From assembly GCA_045576235.1 (NCBI GenBank), contig JAZNGA010000007.1:42043-106042 (forward strand): a stretch of DNA of 64,000 nt, in the 5' to 3' direction. This DNA comes from SIG437 sp045576235. Its GTDB lineage: Bacteria; Bacillota; Clostridia; UBA1381; UBA9506. The notes below the pieces were generated by a model. It was not told the origin of the DNA and did no database searches. It saw only the letters and a program-made list of their open reading frames with translations. The translations under genes were made by a program, and so were the position numbers. This document shows positions 24,665 to 33,257 of this stretch, in pieces (positions within the stretch are counted from its first letter, which is position 1; each line of letters begins with the position of its first letter).

Positions 24665-24720
24665 TCTGCTTTTTATGTTCATTTTAGCCAAATTGTAACA
24701 TAAAAGTAAAATGTTTGTGA

Positions 24721-24749
24721 TTGACCTGTTATTATATTAGTGTTATAAT
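24721..24749 (+). promoter_or_regulatory. Strong sigma-A promoter of the SLH surface protein gene
   Basis: TTGACC (24721-24726), 17-bp spacer, TATAAT (24744-24749). The start codon is at 24834, so the leader is about 78 nt, long for this genome and common for S-layer mRNAs. Confidence 0.8.
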
Positions 24750-24833
24750 GATATAGCAGTATAATACCGAAAGTGTCGTTTTAATCGAAACAAAAAGATT
24801 ATGACTAAAAATTTTTTAACGGAGGTAGAAAAT

Positions 24834-27590
24834 ATGCAGAGAACAAAAAGAATTATTTCTGTCATTGTTGCAATGCTCATGGTGCTGACTGTTATGGTGC
24901 CGATGGCAAGTGCAGCAGATTTTTCTGATGTTGCTTCAAATCATAAGTATTACACAGCAATATCAAACCTTTCCGCCTATGGCATTTTAGACGGATTTGA
25001 AGATGGCTCGTTCCATCCGGATGACAAGGTGACAAGAGCGCAGTTTGCAAAAATCATTTGCTATGCACTCAATTCAGGAACATCTACAACAGGTCCTGTT
25101 GAGACAGGATTTACAGATGTTGCACCTGAACACTGGGCAGCGGGAAACATTAAGATGGCTGCTGCAAGAGGCATCATAAACGGTATGGGAGACGGAACAT
25201 TTGCTCCTGAAGCCAACATCAAATTTGAGCAGGCTGTCAAGATGATTGTTTGCGCCCTTGGTTATGGAAATGTAGCGTTACAGGCAGGGGGCTATCCTCA
25301 GGGCTACATAAATGTTGCAAGCGACTTAAAGCTTTTAAAAGGGCTTGCCGCTGACGACAACAGACAGGGAACGGATGCAACTCGTGGAACAATTGCAAAA
25401 CTTGTTGACACAATGCTCGAGACAGAGCAGCTCACAATGTCGGGTGAACAGGGTTCTTCACTTAAAGATCAGACTGTGAAAACAGATAGCCAGACAGGTC
25501 AGGTTGTTTCTGTTTACGGCTCAACAATCTTTGTGGGAGAGACAAGTGACTGCGCTAGAAACCAGATCGAGCTTTTAGTTGGCTCAAGAAGATATAAATA
25601 TTCAGTTGAAGAGTTAGATAGCGTTAAGTCAAATGTTAATGACTATTTAGGAAAAAGAGTTACAGTTTATTATGACTCAGAAGAGGAACTCAGAGTTCCG
25701 ACTTTGACAAACCTTTCACTTCAGGCAAGAAAAAATATTGTGACAGTTATCGACATAGTTGACATTGAAGATTTTTCTGATTCAATGGTAGAATATATCG
25801 TAGATGCTGATTCGGGAGACACGGAAGAAGTTTCTGTTGACTCTGATGCTAACATTTTAAAAAATGGCGTGGCTACAGAGGACGAGCTTTCAGAAATCAT
25901 AGATCCTGAAGCTCCTGGTCAGATAACATTCATTGACTCTGATGCTAACGGAAGTGCAGATGTTGTTTTTGTTAAGATTTATTCAACAATGATTGTTAAA
26001 TCTAAAACAGCATCAGCATTTAAGCTTCTTGGTGAGAATTCAGAACCCCTTGTTCTTGACGAAGACCTTTCAAGCATTACAATCAGCAAAAACGACAAGG
26101 CGTCAACTTTCTCAAGCATAAGCACAAAAGATGTTGTTTCCTATGCTGCAAGTGCAGGAAATACTGTTATTGATGTTTTGGTTTCAAGCAAATCTGTTTC
26201 GGGAACTATAACCCAGATGAGAACGAACGGACAGGTTAAGATTAAGACATCATCAGGAGAGACTACTTACAGAACATCAGCATATTTTGATGACAATTCA
26301 ACTACAACACTCGAAGTTGGCTTAACAGGTAAGTTCTACATTGATGCATTTGGTAAGATTGCTAAAGTTGAAGTTACTTCATCAACAGCTTATACATATG
26401 CATATCTTGTCGATTTTGCAAACTTAGGCGGGGCAACAACTCCTGAATATGCAGTTCAGGTTATCAAAATCAATGGCACATCTACTGCACCTAAAACAAC
26501 ATATAATTTAGCAACAAAATTCAAAATTGACGGAGAGCCATTCTCTGACACAGATGAGTTTGAAGATATTGAAGAAGTATTTAAAACATCTGCTATAGCA
26601 TATGACCCGGGCTTCGGAACATTTGTGCACGATTCAGAAGTGGGTCAGGTTATCAAATTCACGACAAACTCATCAGGTAAAATTGATAAAATATTCACAG
26701 TAGAATATGAAAACGATGATGACAATAAGCTCAGCATCACTGAAAAAGAAGGTGCTAAATGCACAACGGCAGGACAGAGACTTGACGGAACATATAACAT
26801 AAGTGGTGCAAAGGTGTTGGTGCTTTCAGAAGATGGAGAAGGAAAAGACAAAATCACAGGAAGCTCAAATTCATACTTTGAGACAAATGCAGAACATAAT
26901 GTTTTACTCATTGACCTTGATGAAAATTTCAAGACTCCTGTAGTTGTTGTATATGGTTCGAGCGGTTCATCAGCTGTTCAGTGGGAAGATCATCCTCCGA
27001 TGGCTGTAGCAGAAGTGGGCGAAGAATATGTTGACGAAGAGACGGGCACAGTAGTTTATGTGTCTGTAATAAAAGCTTCAGGCGAAACAGCTAAATACTA
27101 CGAAAGTGAAGACAGTGAAGGAATTCTCAGCGCTGTGGAAATCGGAGATGTTATCAGACTTACTCTTGACTCAGACGGCTTCATTGAAGCTATGAGAGTG
27201 ACAACAACTCTTGATAAAATGCTCATAGCAGGTGAAACAGGCGGTCAGGATGCAGGTGCGTCAAATGAAGGCTCATATGACACTGTTGAAAATGCTGAAT
27301 ACAGACAGATTTTCGGAACAGTTAAGAGCATAACTTCAGAAACACTCCTTATCGCTAAGGTGTTTGGTGAAATTGCAGAAAACCCTCCGCAGGAGCTCAT
27401 AACGATAAAAGATAGCACAAAGGTTATTCTTATTGATAGCTCTAAGATTGGAACAGCTGCAGAAGAGAGCACTGTTTCTGTATCTGATTTGAGCGAAATT
27501 GCAGATTCAACTGCCGGCGATGACGCTTCTCAGGTTTTGATTTACACATCAGGATCACAGACAGCAAAAGCAATATTCGTCTTTAAATAA
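24834..27590 (+). CDS. SLH-domain surface protein (candidate S-layer protein)
   Basis: A 918-residue secreted protein. A signal peptide with Ala-Ser-Ala-Ala cleavage ends near residue 24. Residues 25-190 hold three S-layer-homology repeats (F-S-D-V, G-F-E-D-G-S-F-H-P and G-M-G-D-G-T-F-A-P, each followed by helix R-A-Q-F-A-K or equivalent), which bind pyruvylated secondary wall polymer. The remaining 700 residues are Ser/Thr/Asp-rich, beta-like, poor in cysteine, with no enzyme motif. The start is ATG 24834 with GGAGGTAG. Strong promoter and single-gene unit fit a major surface-layer protein, but other SLH proteins could exist in this genome. Confidence 0.85.
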   Translation: MQRTKRIISVIVAMLMVLTVMVPMASAADFSDVASNHKYYTAISNLSAYGILDGFEDGSFHPDDKVTRAQFAKIICYALNSGTSTTGPVETGFTDVAPEHWAAGNIKMAAARGIINGMGDGTFAPEANIKFEQAVKMIVCALGYGNVALQAGGYPQGYINVASDLKLLKGLAADDNRQGTDATRGTIAKLVDTMLETEQLTMSGEQGSSLKDQTVKTDSQTGQVVSVYGSTIFVGETSDCARNQIELLVGSRRYKYSVEELDSVKSNVNDYLGKRVTVYYDSEEELRVPTLTNLSLQARKNIVTVIDIVDIEDFSDSMVEYIVDADSGDTEEVSVDSDANILKNGVATEDELSEIIDPEAPGQITFIDSDANGSADVVFVKIYSTMIVKSKTASAFKLLGENSEPLVLDEDLSSITISKNDKASTFSSISTKDVVSYAASAGNTVIDVLVSSKSVSGTITQMRTNGQVKIKTSSGETTYRTSAYFDDNSTTTLEVGLTGKFYIDAFGKIAKVEVTSSTAYTYAYLVDFANLGGATTPEYAVQVIKINGTSTAPKTTYNLATKFKIDGEPFSDTDEFEDIEEVFKTSAIAYDPGFGTFVHDSEVGQVIKFTTNSSGKIDKIFTVEYENDDDNKLSITEKEGAKCTTAGQRLDGTYNISGAKVLVLSEDGEGKDKITGSSNSYFETNAEHNVLLIDLDENFKTPVVVVYGSSGSSAVQWEDHPPMAVAEVGEEYVDEETGTVVYVSVIKASGETAKYYESEDSEGILSAVEIGDVIRLTLDSDGFIEAMRVTTTLDKMLIAGETGGQDAGASNEGSYDTVENAEYRQIFGTVKSITSETLLIAKVFGEIAENPPQELITIKDSTKVILIDSSKIGTAAEESTVSVSDLSEIADSTAGDDASQVLIYTSGSQTAKAIFVFK

Positions 27591-27606
27591 TAAATAATGG
27601 TTTATG

Positions 27607-27638
27607 TGCCGTCCGCAAATAGCGGGCGGCATTTTTTT
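27607..27638 (+). terminator. Terminator of the SLH protein gene
   Basis: GCCGTCCGC (27608-27616) pairs with GCGGGCGGC (27622-27630; one G-T pair), loop of 5, then A and T7. Confidence 0.9.
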
Positions 27639-27722
27639 GCGCTATGAAAGAATTTGACAAATAATAGTATAAAATGATATAATAAAAAAGAATATATGTA
27701 ACTATAATTTGTGAGGTGTCAT

Positions 27723-29027
27723 ATGAAGAAGATTTTTAAAGCCTTAACTGTCTGGTTAATATTGAGCATAATGATGTTTTCATCTTTTTCGGGCTATGCA
27801 GAAGGCGAGCCGGAAATTTCTTCGGGGTCGGCAATTTTAGTAGATTTCAGGAGCGGAGAGGTTCTTTTTGAAAAAAATGCCGATGAAAAAAATTACCCTG
27901 CGAGCACAACGAAGATAATGACTGCAATTTTAGCTATTGAAAATCTTGACTTTGCTGCCGTTTTAACAGCGAGCGAGCAAGCGATAGATATTGACCGTGA
28001 CGGAAGCAACATGGGAATTCTGTCAGGAGAAACCTTCACTGTAGAGGATCTTTTATATGGCCTTTTGGTTCACTCTGCAAATGACGCGGCAAATGTTTTA
28101 GCAGAAGGAGTTTCCGGCTCAATAGCAGATTTTGTTGTTATGATGAATGAAAAAGCCAAAGAGCTCGGCATGAAGAACACAAACTTCATCAATCCACATG
28201 GTTATCATCACGAGGACCACTATATGTCTGCAAGGGATTTAGCAACGCTCGGTGCATATGCGATGGGAAATGAGAACTTCAGAACAATCGTTTCAACAGC
28301 TACATATGAGATTGCACCAACTGAAAAATATAAGGAAATCAGATATTTATCAAGCAATAATATGCTCATCAACCCTATGAAGGGCAGAAAATATTTATAT
28401 TCTCCTGCAAAAGGCATCAAGACAGGTCACACAGGAGATGCAGGATATTGTCTGGCATCGTTTGCTGAAAAAGATGGTGCTGAATATGTCTGTGTTACAA
28501 TGAAAGCAGCTATTGACGAAAACGACAATCATTCTTTTAAAGACACAATAAATCTTTTTGAATATGGCTTTGAAAACTTTAAAATGGAATCTATCTCAAA
28601 TGTGGGAGAAATTCTTGCGACATCACCTGTGAAATGGGCAAAAGGCGGCAAGCATGCTGTGCTCACGACGAATAGTGCGGTGGAGGCGCTCCTTCCCGTC
28701 GATTTTAAAGAAACAGACCTTAAGACAAACATAAAATTGTCAGAAAGGGTCACAGCGCCCGTGAAAGCAGGCGACATTCTAGGTTCTATAGAATATGTAT
28801 ATAACGAAAAAACATTGGGAATAACAGACCTTGTTGCGACAGAAGACATAAAGAGGAGCTTCGGCAAAATGATTTTCGGCTCTCTTTTCGACTTTATTTT
28901 CAGTATATGGGTTATGGGACCGTTATTTATTATAGTTATAATTTTGCTCATAGTTCGTTCTTATAATCTTCGAAAAAGAAGAAGAATGAGACAGATGAGA
29001 AGAAGACAAAACAGAGAGAATTTCTAA
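27723..29027 (+). CDS. dacF: D-alanyl-D-alanine carboxypeptidase (DacF/PBP5 family)
   Basis: A 434-residue low-molecular-weight penicillin-binding protein that removes the terminal D-Ala from peptidoglycan stem peptides. Signal peptide to about residue 25, then S-T-T-K (active serine), S-A-N and K-T-G-H-T-G motifs of S11 peptidases, a PBP5-like C-terminal domain, and a C-terminal membrane segment (about residues 390-415) with a very basic R/M-rich tail. GAGGTG precedes ATG 27723. DacF in Bacillus acts in spore cortex; whether this is DacF, DacA or DacB is not determined, so the symbol is provisional. Confidence 0.85.
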   Translation: MKKIFKALTVWLILSIMMFSSFSGYAEGEPEISSGSAILVDFRSGEVLFEKNADEKNYPASTTKIMTAILAIENLDFAAVLTASEQAIDIDRDGSNMGILSGETFTVEDLLYGLLVHSANDAANVLAEGVSGSIADFVVMMNEKAKELGMKNTNFINPHGYHHEDHYMSARDLATLGAYAMGNENFRTIVSTATYEIAPTEKYKEIRYLSSNNMLINPMKGRKYLYSPAKGIKTGHTGDAGYCLASFAEKDGAEYVCVTMKAAIDENDNHSFKDTINLFEYGFENFKMESISNVGEILATSPVKWAKGGKHAVLTTNSAVEALLPVDFKETDLKTNIKLSERVTAPVKAGDILGSIEYVYNEKTLGITDLVATEDIKRSFGKMIFGSLFDFIFSIWVMGPLFIIVIILLIVRSYNLRKRRRMRQMRRRQNRENF

Positions 29028-29039
29028 GGCGGAGATTTT

Positions 29040-30236
29040 TTGAATACGAAATATAAAAGCACAGCTTTTGCCTGCTACAGAGGATATATCACCCAGGCAA
29101 TCATAGTAAACCTGACGCCTCTGTTTTTTGTGATTTTTCAGGAGCAATATAATGTTTCTTTTGTGATGCTTGGAAACATTGTTCTTCTGAATTTTGTAAC
29201 ACAGCTTTTAACCGATGCTGCATCAATCGGATTTATAGGAAAAATTGGCTATAGAGCCGCGGCACTGATAGCTCACGCGTTAGCGGCATTGGGACTGATA
29301 TTATTAGGCGTTATGCCTCTCTATTTGCCCCTTGTTCCTTCTGTTTTTGTTGCAACATTTATTTTTGCTGTTGGCGGAGGACTTTTAGAAGTCATAGTCA
29401 GTCCGATAATTGATTCAATTCCCGGAGAAGCAAAGGAGTCGTCTATGAGCCTCCTTCATTCATTTTATTGCTGGGGACAAGTAGGCGTGATCTTAATCAC
29501 AACATTAATTCTAAAGTGCGTTGGAAACAGAATGTGGAACATCATTCCTGTTTTATGGGCGGCTATCCCTATATATAATCTTATCGCATTTTTAAAGGTG
29601 CCGATAAGACCACCTGTTCCTGAAAGCAAGCGAACTCCAATTCGTATGCTTTTAAAATCAAAAGTATTTTTAGTGGTTTTGCTTTTGATGACTTGCTCGG
29701 GAGCGGCAGAGCTTGGCGTTTCGCAGTGGTCATCACTCTTTACGGAAAAAGCTCTTGGAGTGCCGAAGACTGTAGGGGACATATTTGGTCCTTGCCTGTT
29801 TGGTATTACTATGGGAATCGGGAGAACGGTTTATGGAATATATGGTCATAAGATTCGTATGTCACATGTATTGTTTATAAGCGCTTTGCTCTCCGTAATC
29901 TCATATCTTATGATTGCATTGTGTGAAAATGTCGTCCTTTCATTTTTGGGATGTGCACTTTGCGGACTATCGGTCAGCATAATGTGGCCGGGAGTGCTTA
30001 GCATTGCGGCGGCAACATTTACATCAGGCGGCGCGGCAATGTTTGGCATGATGGCGCTTTTCGGCGATATAGGATGTTCACTTGGGCCATGGTTCATAGG
30101 TCTGATTTCGGGAACGGCGGGCAAAGGAGAGAGTTTTTCATCACTGAGGATGGGCATTTTAGTCGCCGCTATTTTCCCTGTTATAATGCTTTTAGGAATC
30201 ATTTGCTTTAATTTAAAAAGAAAGAAAACAAATTAA
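29040..30236 (+). CDS. MFS transporter
   Basis: A 398-residue protein with 12 predicted membrane segments and the size of the major facilitator superfamily. The G-Y-R-A-A-A-L-I-A-H loop after segment 2 is a weak version of the usual G-x-x-x-D/R-R/K motif. It resembles the fucose/glucose-permease-like group that includes uncharacterised Clostridial transporters. The start is TTG 29040 with GGCGGAG. It lies between dacF and metH with short gaps, so may be in the same transcript. Substrate unknown. Confidence 0.8.
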   Translation: MNTKYKSTAFACYRGYITQAIIVNLTPLFFVIFQEQYNVSFVMLGNIVLLNFVTQLLTDAASIGFIGKIGYRAAALIAHALAALGLILLGVMPLYLPLVPSVFVATFIFAVGGGLLEVIVSPIIDSIPGEAKESSMSLLHSFYCWGQVGVILITTLILKCVGNRMWNIIPVLWAAIPIYNLIAFLKVPIRPPVPESKRTPIRMLLKSKVFLVVLLLMTCSGAAELGVSQWSSLFTEKALGVPKTVGDIFGPCLFGITMGIGRTVYGIYGHKIRMSHVLFISALLSVISYLMIALCENVVLSFLGCALCGLSVSIMWPGVLSIAAATFTSGGAAMFGMMALFGDIGCSLGPWFIGLISGTAGKGESFSSLRMGILVAAIFPVIMLLGIICFNLKRKKTN

Positions 30237-30244
30237 TTTGGGAT

Positions 30245-32638
30245 GTGAGTGGGTTGGAATTTAAAGACCTTTTGAAAAATAAATATGTAATGCTTGATGG
30301 AGCAATGGGAACGATGCTCCAGAAAAGCGGATTGGAGATTGGGGCGCTTCCCGAAATTCTGGGAATTACCAATCCCGAGCTTATTTGTGATATTCACAAA
30401 AAATATATTGATGCAGGAGCGCAGATTATTTACGCAAACACCTTCGGTGCTAACCGCTTTAAGCTTAAAGATGCCGCCTATAGTGTTTCTGAGGTGATAA
30501 AAGCCGCTATAAAAAATGCAAAAAAAGCAGCAGAAGGAAGAGATGTTTTAGTTGCTCTTGATTTAGGACCATCAGGAAAGCTGATGGTGCCATCGGGAGA
30601 GCTTTCTTTCGGCGAAGCATATGATGCATATAAAGAGCAAATTGAGGCAGGACAAGAGGCAGACATCATCGTCATAGAGACAATAACAGATTTATCAGAG
30701 CTCAGAGCCGCGCTTCTTGCGGCCAAAGAAAACAGCACAAAGCCTGTTATGTGCACAATGACATTTGAAGAAAATCTGCGCACATTTTCAGGTTGCTCTA
30801 TTTCATCTTTTGCATTGGTTGCAGAGGGGCTTGGCGCAGATGCGATTGGAATAAACTGCTCACTTGGTCCTGTTCAGCTTATAAAAGCTGCAGAGGAGCT
30901 CGCAAAATTTACATCTCTTCCCATGATAATAAAACCAAATGCAGGGCTTCCTGACCCGAATGATAATTCATATGATATAACATCTGATGAATTTGCAGAG
31001 ACGATGAAAAAATATGCTACTTTTGGCGTCAGCTTTTTCGGCGGCTGCTGCGGAACTGACCCTGAATATATTGAAAAGACAAAAAAGGCTTTAGAAGAAG
31101 CAGAGTTTGGCGAAGGGAAAAAGAAAGAAAGCTTTTCTGCTGTGTGTAGCGCAACAAAGACAGTTTTGCTTGATTCGCCGCGTGTTATCGGTGAAAGGAT
31201 AAACCCGACGGGAAAGAAAAAATTCCGTCAGGCTTTAATTGAAAATGATATTGGATATGTTTTAAATCAGGCGATTGAACAAGAGGCGGCAGGAGCAGAA
31301 ATTTTAGATGTTAATGTGGGTATTCCTGAAATAGATGAGAAAGAGATGATGGTAAGACTTGTTGAAGCGCTTTGCGGGGTGACAACTCTGCCTCTGCAGA
31401 TTGATTCAACAAATCCTGAAGTGATTGAAGCGGCGCTTAGGATTTATCCGGGAAAAGCAATTGTAAATTCAGTTAATGGAGAGGAGAAATCTCTTTGCGA
31501 AATTCTCCCCATTGTTAAAAAATATGGTGCTTCCGTTGTGGCGCTGACTCTCGATGAAAACGGAATCCCGAAGGAAGCATCAAAGCGTGTGGAAATAGCA
31601 GAGAAAATCTTAAAAAAAGCGACGGAGCTTGGCATTAAAAAAGAGGATGTCTTTATTGATTGCCTGACGCTTACTGTTTCTGCCGAACAGGAGGCGGCAG
31701 AAGTAACGCTTGAGGCGCTTTCTGAAGTGAAAAAAAGGCTCTGCCTTAAAACAGTTCTTGGCGTTTCAAACATTTCTTTTGGCTTGCCTGCAAGAGAGCT
31801 TGTGAACAGCACATTTTTAACTATGGCTCTTTCGTCAGGGCTTGACCTTCCGATTATTAATCCGAATGCGGCTCAGATGATGGGTGCGGTGAGAGCATTT
31901 AAGGTGCTCAAAGGAGCAGACAAAAATTCTGCGGACTATGTTAAAGCTTATTCTGATGCACAAATAGCAATGGTGCAGACAGCAAATGCTAAAACAGAGC
32001 AGAAAAAGGATGACAAAAAAGATATTAAATATTGTGTGAAATCAGGCCTTTGTGAGGAAAGTGCGCGTCTTACTGAAGAAACGCTGAAAACAGAGGATGC
32101 TTTAAGCATAGTAAACAACCACCTCATTCCTGCCTTAGATGAAGTGGGTGCAGAGTTTGAAGCAAATAAGGTTTTTCTTCCTCAGCTTATTCTTTCTGCA
32201 AATGCGGCACAGAGTGCCTTTGAGGTCATAAAGGCAGATATGAAAAAAAACGGAGAGCCGGGCAAATCTCAAGGAAGCATCATTTTAGCAACAGTTAAGG
32301 GCGATATTCACGACATTGGTAAAAACATTGTGAAAGTCCTTTTGGAAAACTATGGATATGATGTGATAGACTTAGGACGAGATGTGGACCCTGAGCTGAT
32401 TGTCAGAACAGCAAAGGAAAAGAATGTTATGCTTGTGGGCTTGTCGGCTCTAATGACGACAACACTTCCGTCAATGGAAGAAACAATTAAAAGGCTCAGA
32501 GAAAATCACAGCTGCAAGGTTGTTGTCGGCGGTGCAGTTCTGACGGAAGAATATGCAAAAAAAATCGGGGCAGACTTTTATGCTAAAGATGCAAAAACTG
32601 CGGTGGATGTAGCTAAGGCAGTGTTCAATAAAGGGTGA
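30245..32638 (+). CDS. metH: Cobalamin-dependent methionine synthase without reactivation domain
   Basis: A 797-residue MetH. Residues 1-290 are the homocysteine methyltransferase domain (G-G-C-C-G-T-D-P with the zinc cysteines), about 310-570 the pterin-binding domain (R-I-N-P-T-G-K-K), and 590-797 the helical cap and B12 domain (D-I-H-D-I-G-K-N-I with the cobalt-coordinating histidine). The C-terminal AdoMet-dependent reactivation domain of the 1,200-residue E. coli type is missing, as is common in anaerobes; reactivation must come from a separate protein. The start is GTG 30245 or TTG 30254, the latter better spaced from GGGATG. The next gene overlaps its stop region. Confidence 0.94.
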   Translation: MSGLEFKDLLKNKYVMLDGAMGTMLQKSGLEIGALPEILGITNPELICDIHKKYIDAGAQIIYANTFGANRFKLKDAAYSVSEVIKAAIKNAKKAAEGRDVLVALDLGPSGKLMVPSGELSFGEAYDAYKEQIEAGQEADIIVIETITDLSELRAALLAAKENSTKPVMCTMTFEENLRTFSGCSISSFALVAEGLGADAIGINCSLGPVQLIKAAEELAKFTSLPMIIKPNAGLPDPNDNSYDITSDEFAETMKKYATFGVSFFGGCCGTDPEYIEKTKKALEEAEFGEGKKKESFSAVCSATKTVLLDSPRVIGERINPTGKKKFRQALIENDIGYVLNQAIEQEAAGAEILDVNVGIPEIDEKEMMVRLVEALCGVTTLPLQIDSTNPEVIEAALRIYPGKAIVNSVNGEEKSLCEILPIVKKYGASVVALTLDENGIPKEASKRVEIAEKILKKATELGIKKEDVFIDCLTLTVSAEQEAAEVTLEALSEVKKRLCLKTVLGVSNISFGLPARELVNSTFLTMALSSGLDLPIINPNAAQMMGAVRAFKVLKGADKNSADYVKAYSDAQIAMVQTANAKTEQKKDDKKDIKYCVKSGLCEESARLTEETLKTEDALSIVNNHLIPALDEVGAEFEANKVFLPQLILSANAAQSAFEVIKADMKKNGEPGKSQGSIILATVKGDIHDIGKNIVKVLLENYGYDVIDLGRDVDPELIVRTAKEKNVMLVGLSALMTTTLPSMEETIKRLRENHSCKVVVGGAVLTEEYAKKIGADFYAKDAKTAVDVAKAVFNKG

Positions 32639-32643
32639 TGATT

Positions 32644-32829
32644 TTGGCAAAAAGGATTACACAGTGTGAAACATGCGCATATTATGATTATGATGAAGAG
32701 CTTGAGTGCTATGTGTGTGGAATCAATTTAGACGAAGACGAAGTCTCGTCTTATTATTCTGGAAGCTCACGCGATTGCGCATATTATCGGTTTAGCGATG
32801 ATTATAAAATAGTTAAAAAGCAGAATTGA
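32644..32829 (+). CDS. Small Cys-rich protein (DUF6472-like)
   Basis: 61 residues with C-E-T-C, C-Y-V-C and a later C in D-C-A-Y-Y-R, a possible metal site, and many acidic residues and tyrosines. It resembles a family of small clostridial proteins that I believe is called DUF6472. TTG 32644 lies 7-8 nt after AAAGGGTGAT, the best site; GTG 32635 and ATG 32638 in the same frame overlap the metH stop. It is therefore the last gene of the metH unit. No function known. Confidence 0.7.
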   Translation: MAKRITQCETCAYYDYDEELECYVCGINLDEDEVSSYYSGSSRDCAYYRFSDDYKIVKKQN

Positions 32830-32831
32830 TG

Positions 32832-32867
32832 AAAAAAGAATGTTGTTTAAACAACATTCTTTTTTTG
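32832..32867 (+). terminator. Terminator of the metH unit
   Basis: An almost perfect palindrome centred at 32849: AAAAAGAATGTTG-TTTAAA-CAACATTCTTTTT, ending in T7. Confidence 0.88.
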
Positions 32868-32891
32868 TGAGAAAACAGAACCAGTCGATAA

Positions 32892-33065
32892 GTGAAATAT
32901 CAACTTCGTTGATGTGAAATAATTTACTCGGTAAATTGTGAAATAGAAAGCCGGTGATTTCTGTGAAATGAAATACGCCTTTAACATTTGCGAAGCAAAT
33001 ATTTCACAGCGGAGCTATTTCACAATGCGACAGCATTATTTCACACGCCGAAAGGCGAATTTCGT
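32892..33065. repeat. Multi-hairpin element with GTGAAAT/ATTTCAC borders
   Basis: Four GTGAAAT copies (32892, 32914, 32938, 32963) are followed by three ATTTCAC copies (33001, 33017, 33038) and a degenerate ATTTCGT (33059). Between them sit short perfect hairpins: ATCAA/TTGAT, AATTTAC/GTAAATT, ATTTGC/GCAAAT (central), AATGC/GCATT and CGCC/GGCG with tetraloop-like tips. The left borders are complementary to the right ones, so the whole 174 bp can fold as a nested branched structure. It lies between the metH terminator and the terminator of tRNA-Leu. It codes for nothing that I can support. I know no name for this family. Confidence 0.75.
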
Positions 33066-33067
33066 TG

Positions 33068-33106
33068 AAAAAACCGTTAACTTTGTATCAAAGTTAACGG
33101 TTTTTT
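33068..33106 (-). terminator. Terminator of tRNA-Leu
   Basis: On the minus strand, AACCGTTAACTTTG pairs with CAAAGTTAACGGTT around a 3-4 nt loop and is followed by T6. It begins two bases after the tRNA 3' end. Confidence 0.9.
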
Positions 33107-33107
33107 C

Positions 33108-33194
33108 TGGTGCCGCTGGCCGGAGTCGAACCGGCACGGTGTCGCCACCGGCGGATTTTGAGTCCGCTACGTCTGCCAATTCCATCACAGCGGC
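33108..33194 (-). tRNA. tRNA-Leu (anticodon CAA)
   Basis: 87 nt on the minus strand. The acceptor stem GCCGCTG pairs with CAGCGGC, followed by discriminator A and an encoded CCA. The anticodon arm reads GGACTCAAAATCC with CAA, reading UUG codons. A variable arm of class II length and the T-loop GGTTCGAGTCC are present. It is a single tRNA with its own terminator. Confidence 0.97.
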
Positions 33195-33257
33195 TTGTGA
33201 TTACTAAAATATTTTAGCACTAAATCAGCAGTTTGTCAACAATTATTTTAACAAAGA

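Noticed and set aside
25440..27590. Adhesin or enzyme domain in the SLH protein
   Set aside because: The region is Ser/Thr/Asp-rich without catalytic motifs, so I left it without function.
32892..33065. CRISPR array
   Set aside because: Units are 7 nt and inverted in the second half; intervening segments are hairpins and not spacers of constant length; no cas genes.
32968..33207. 79-codon frame on the plus strand across the hairpin array and tRNA-Leu
   Set aside because: It reads through the hairpin element and the complement of a tRNA; no ribosome site.
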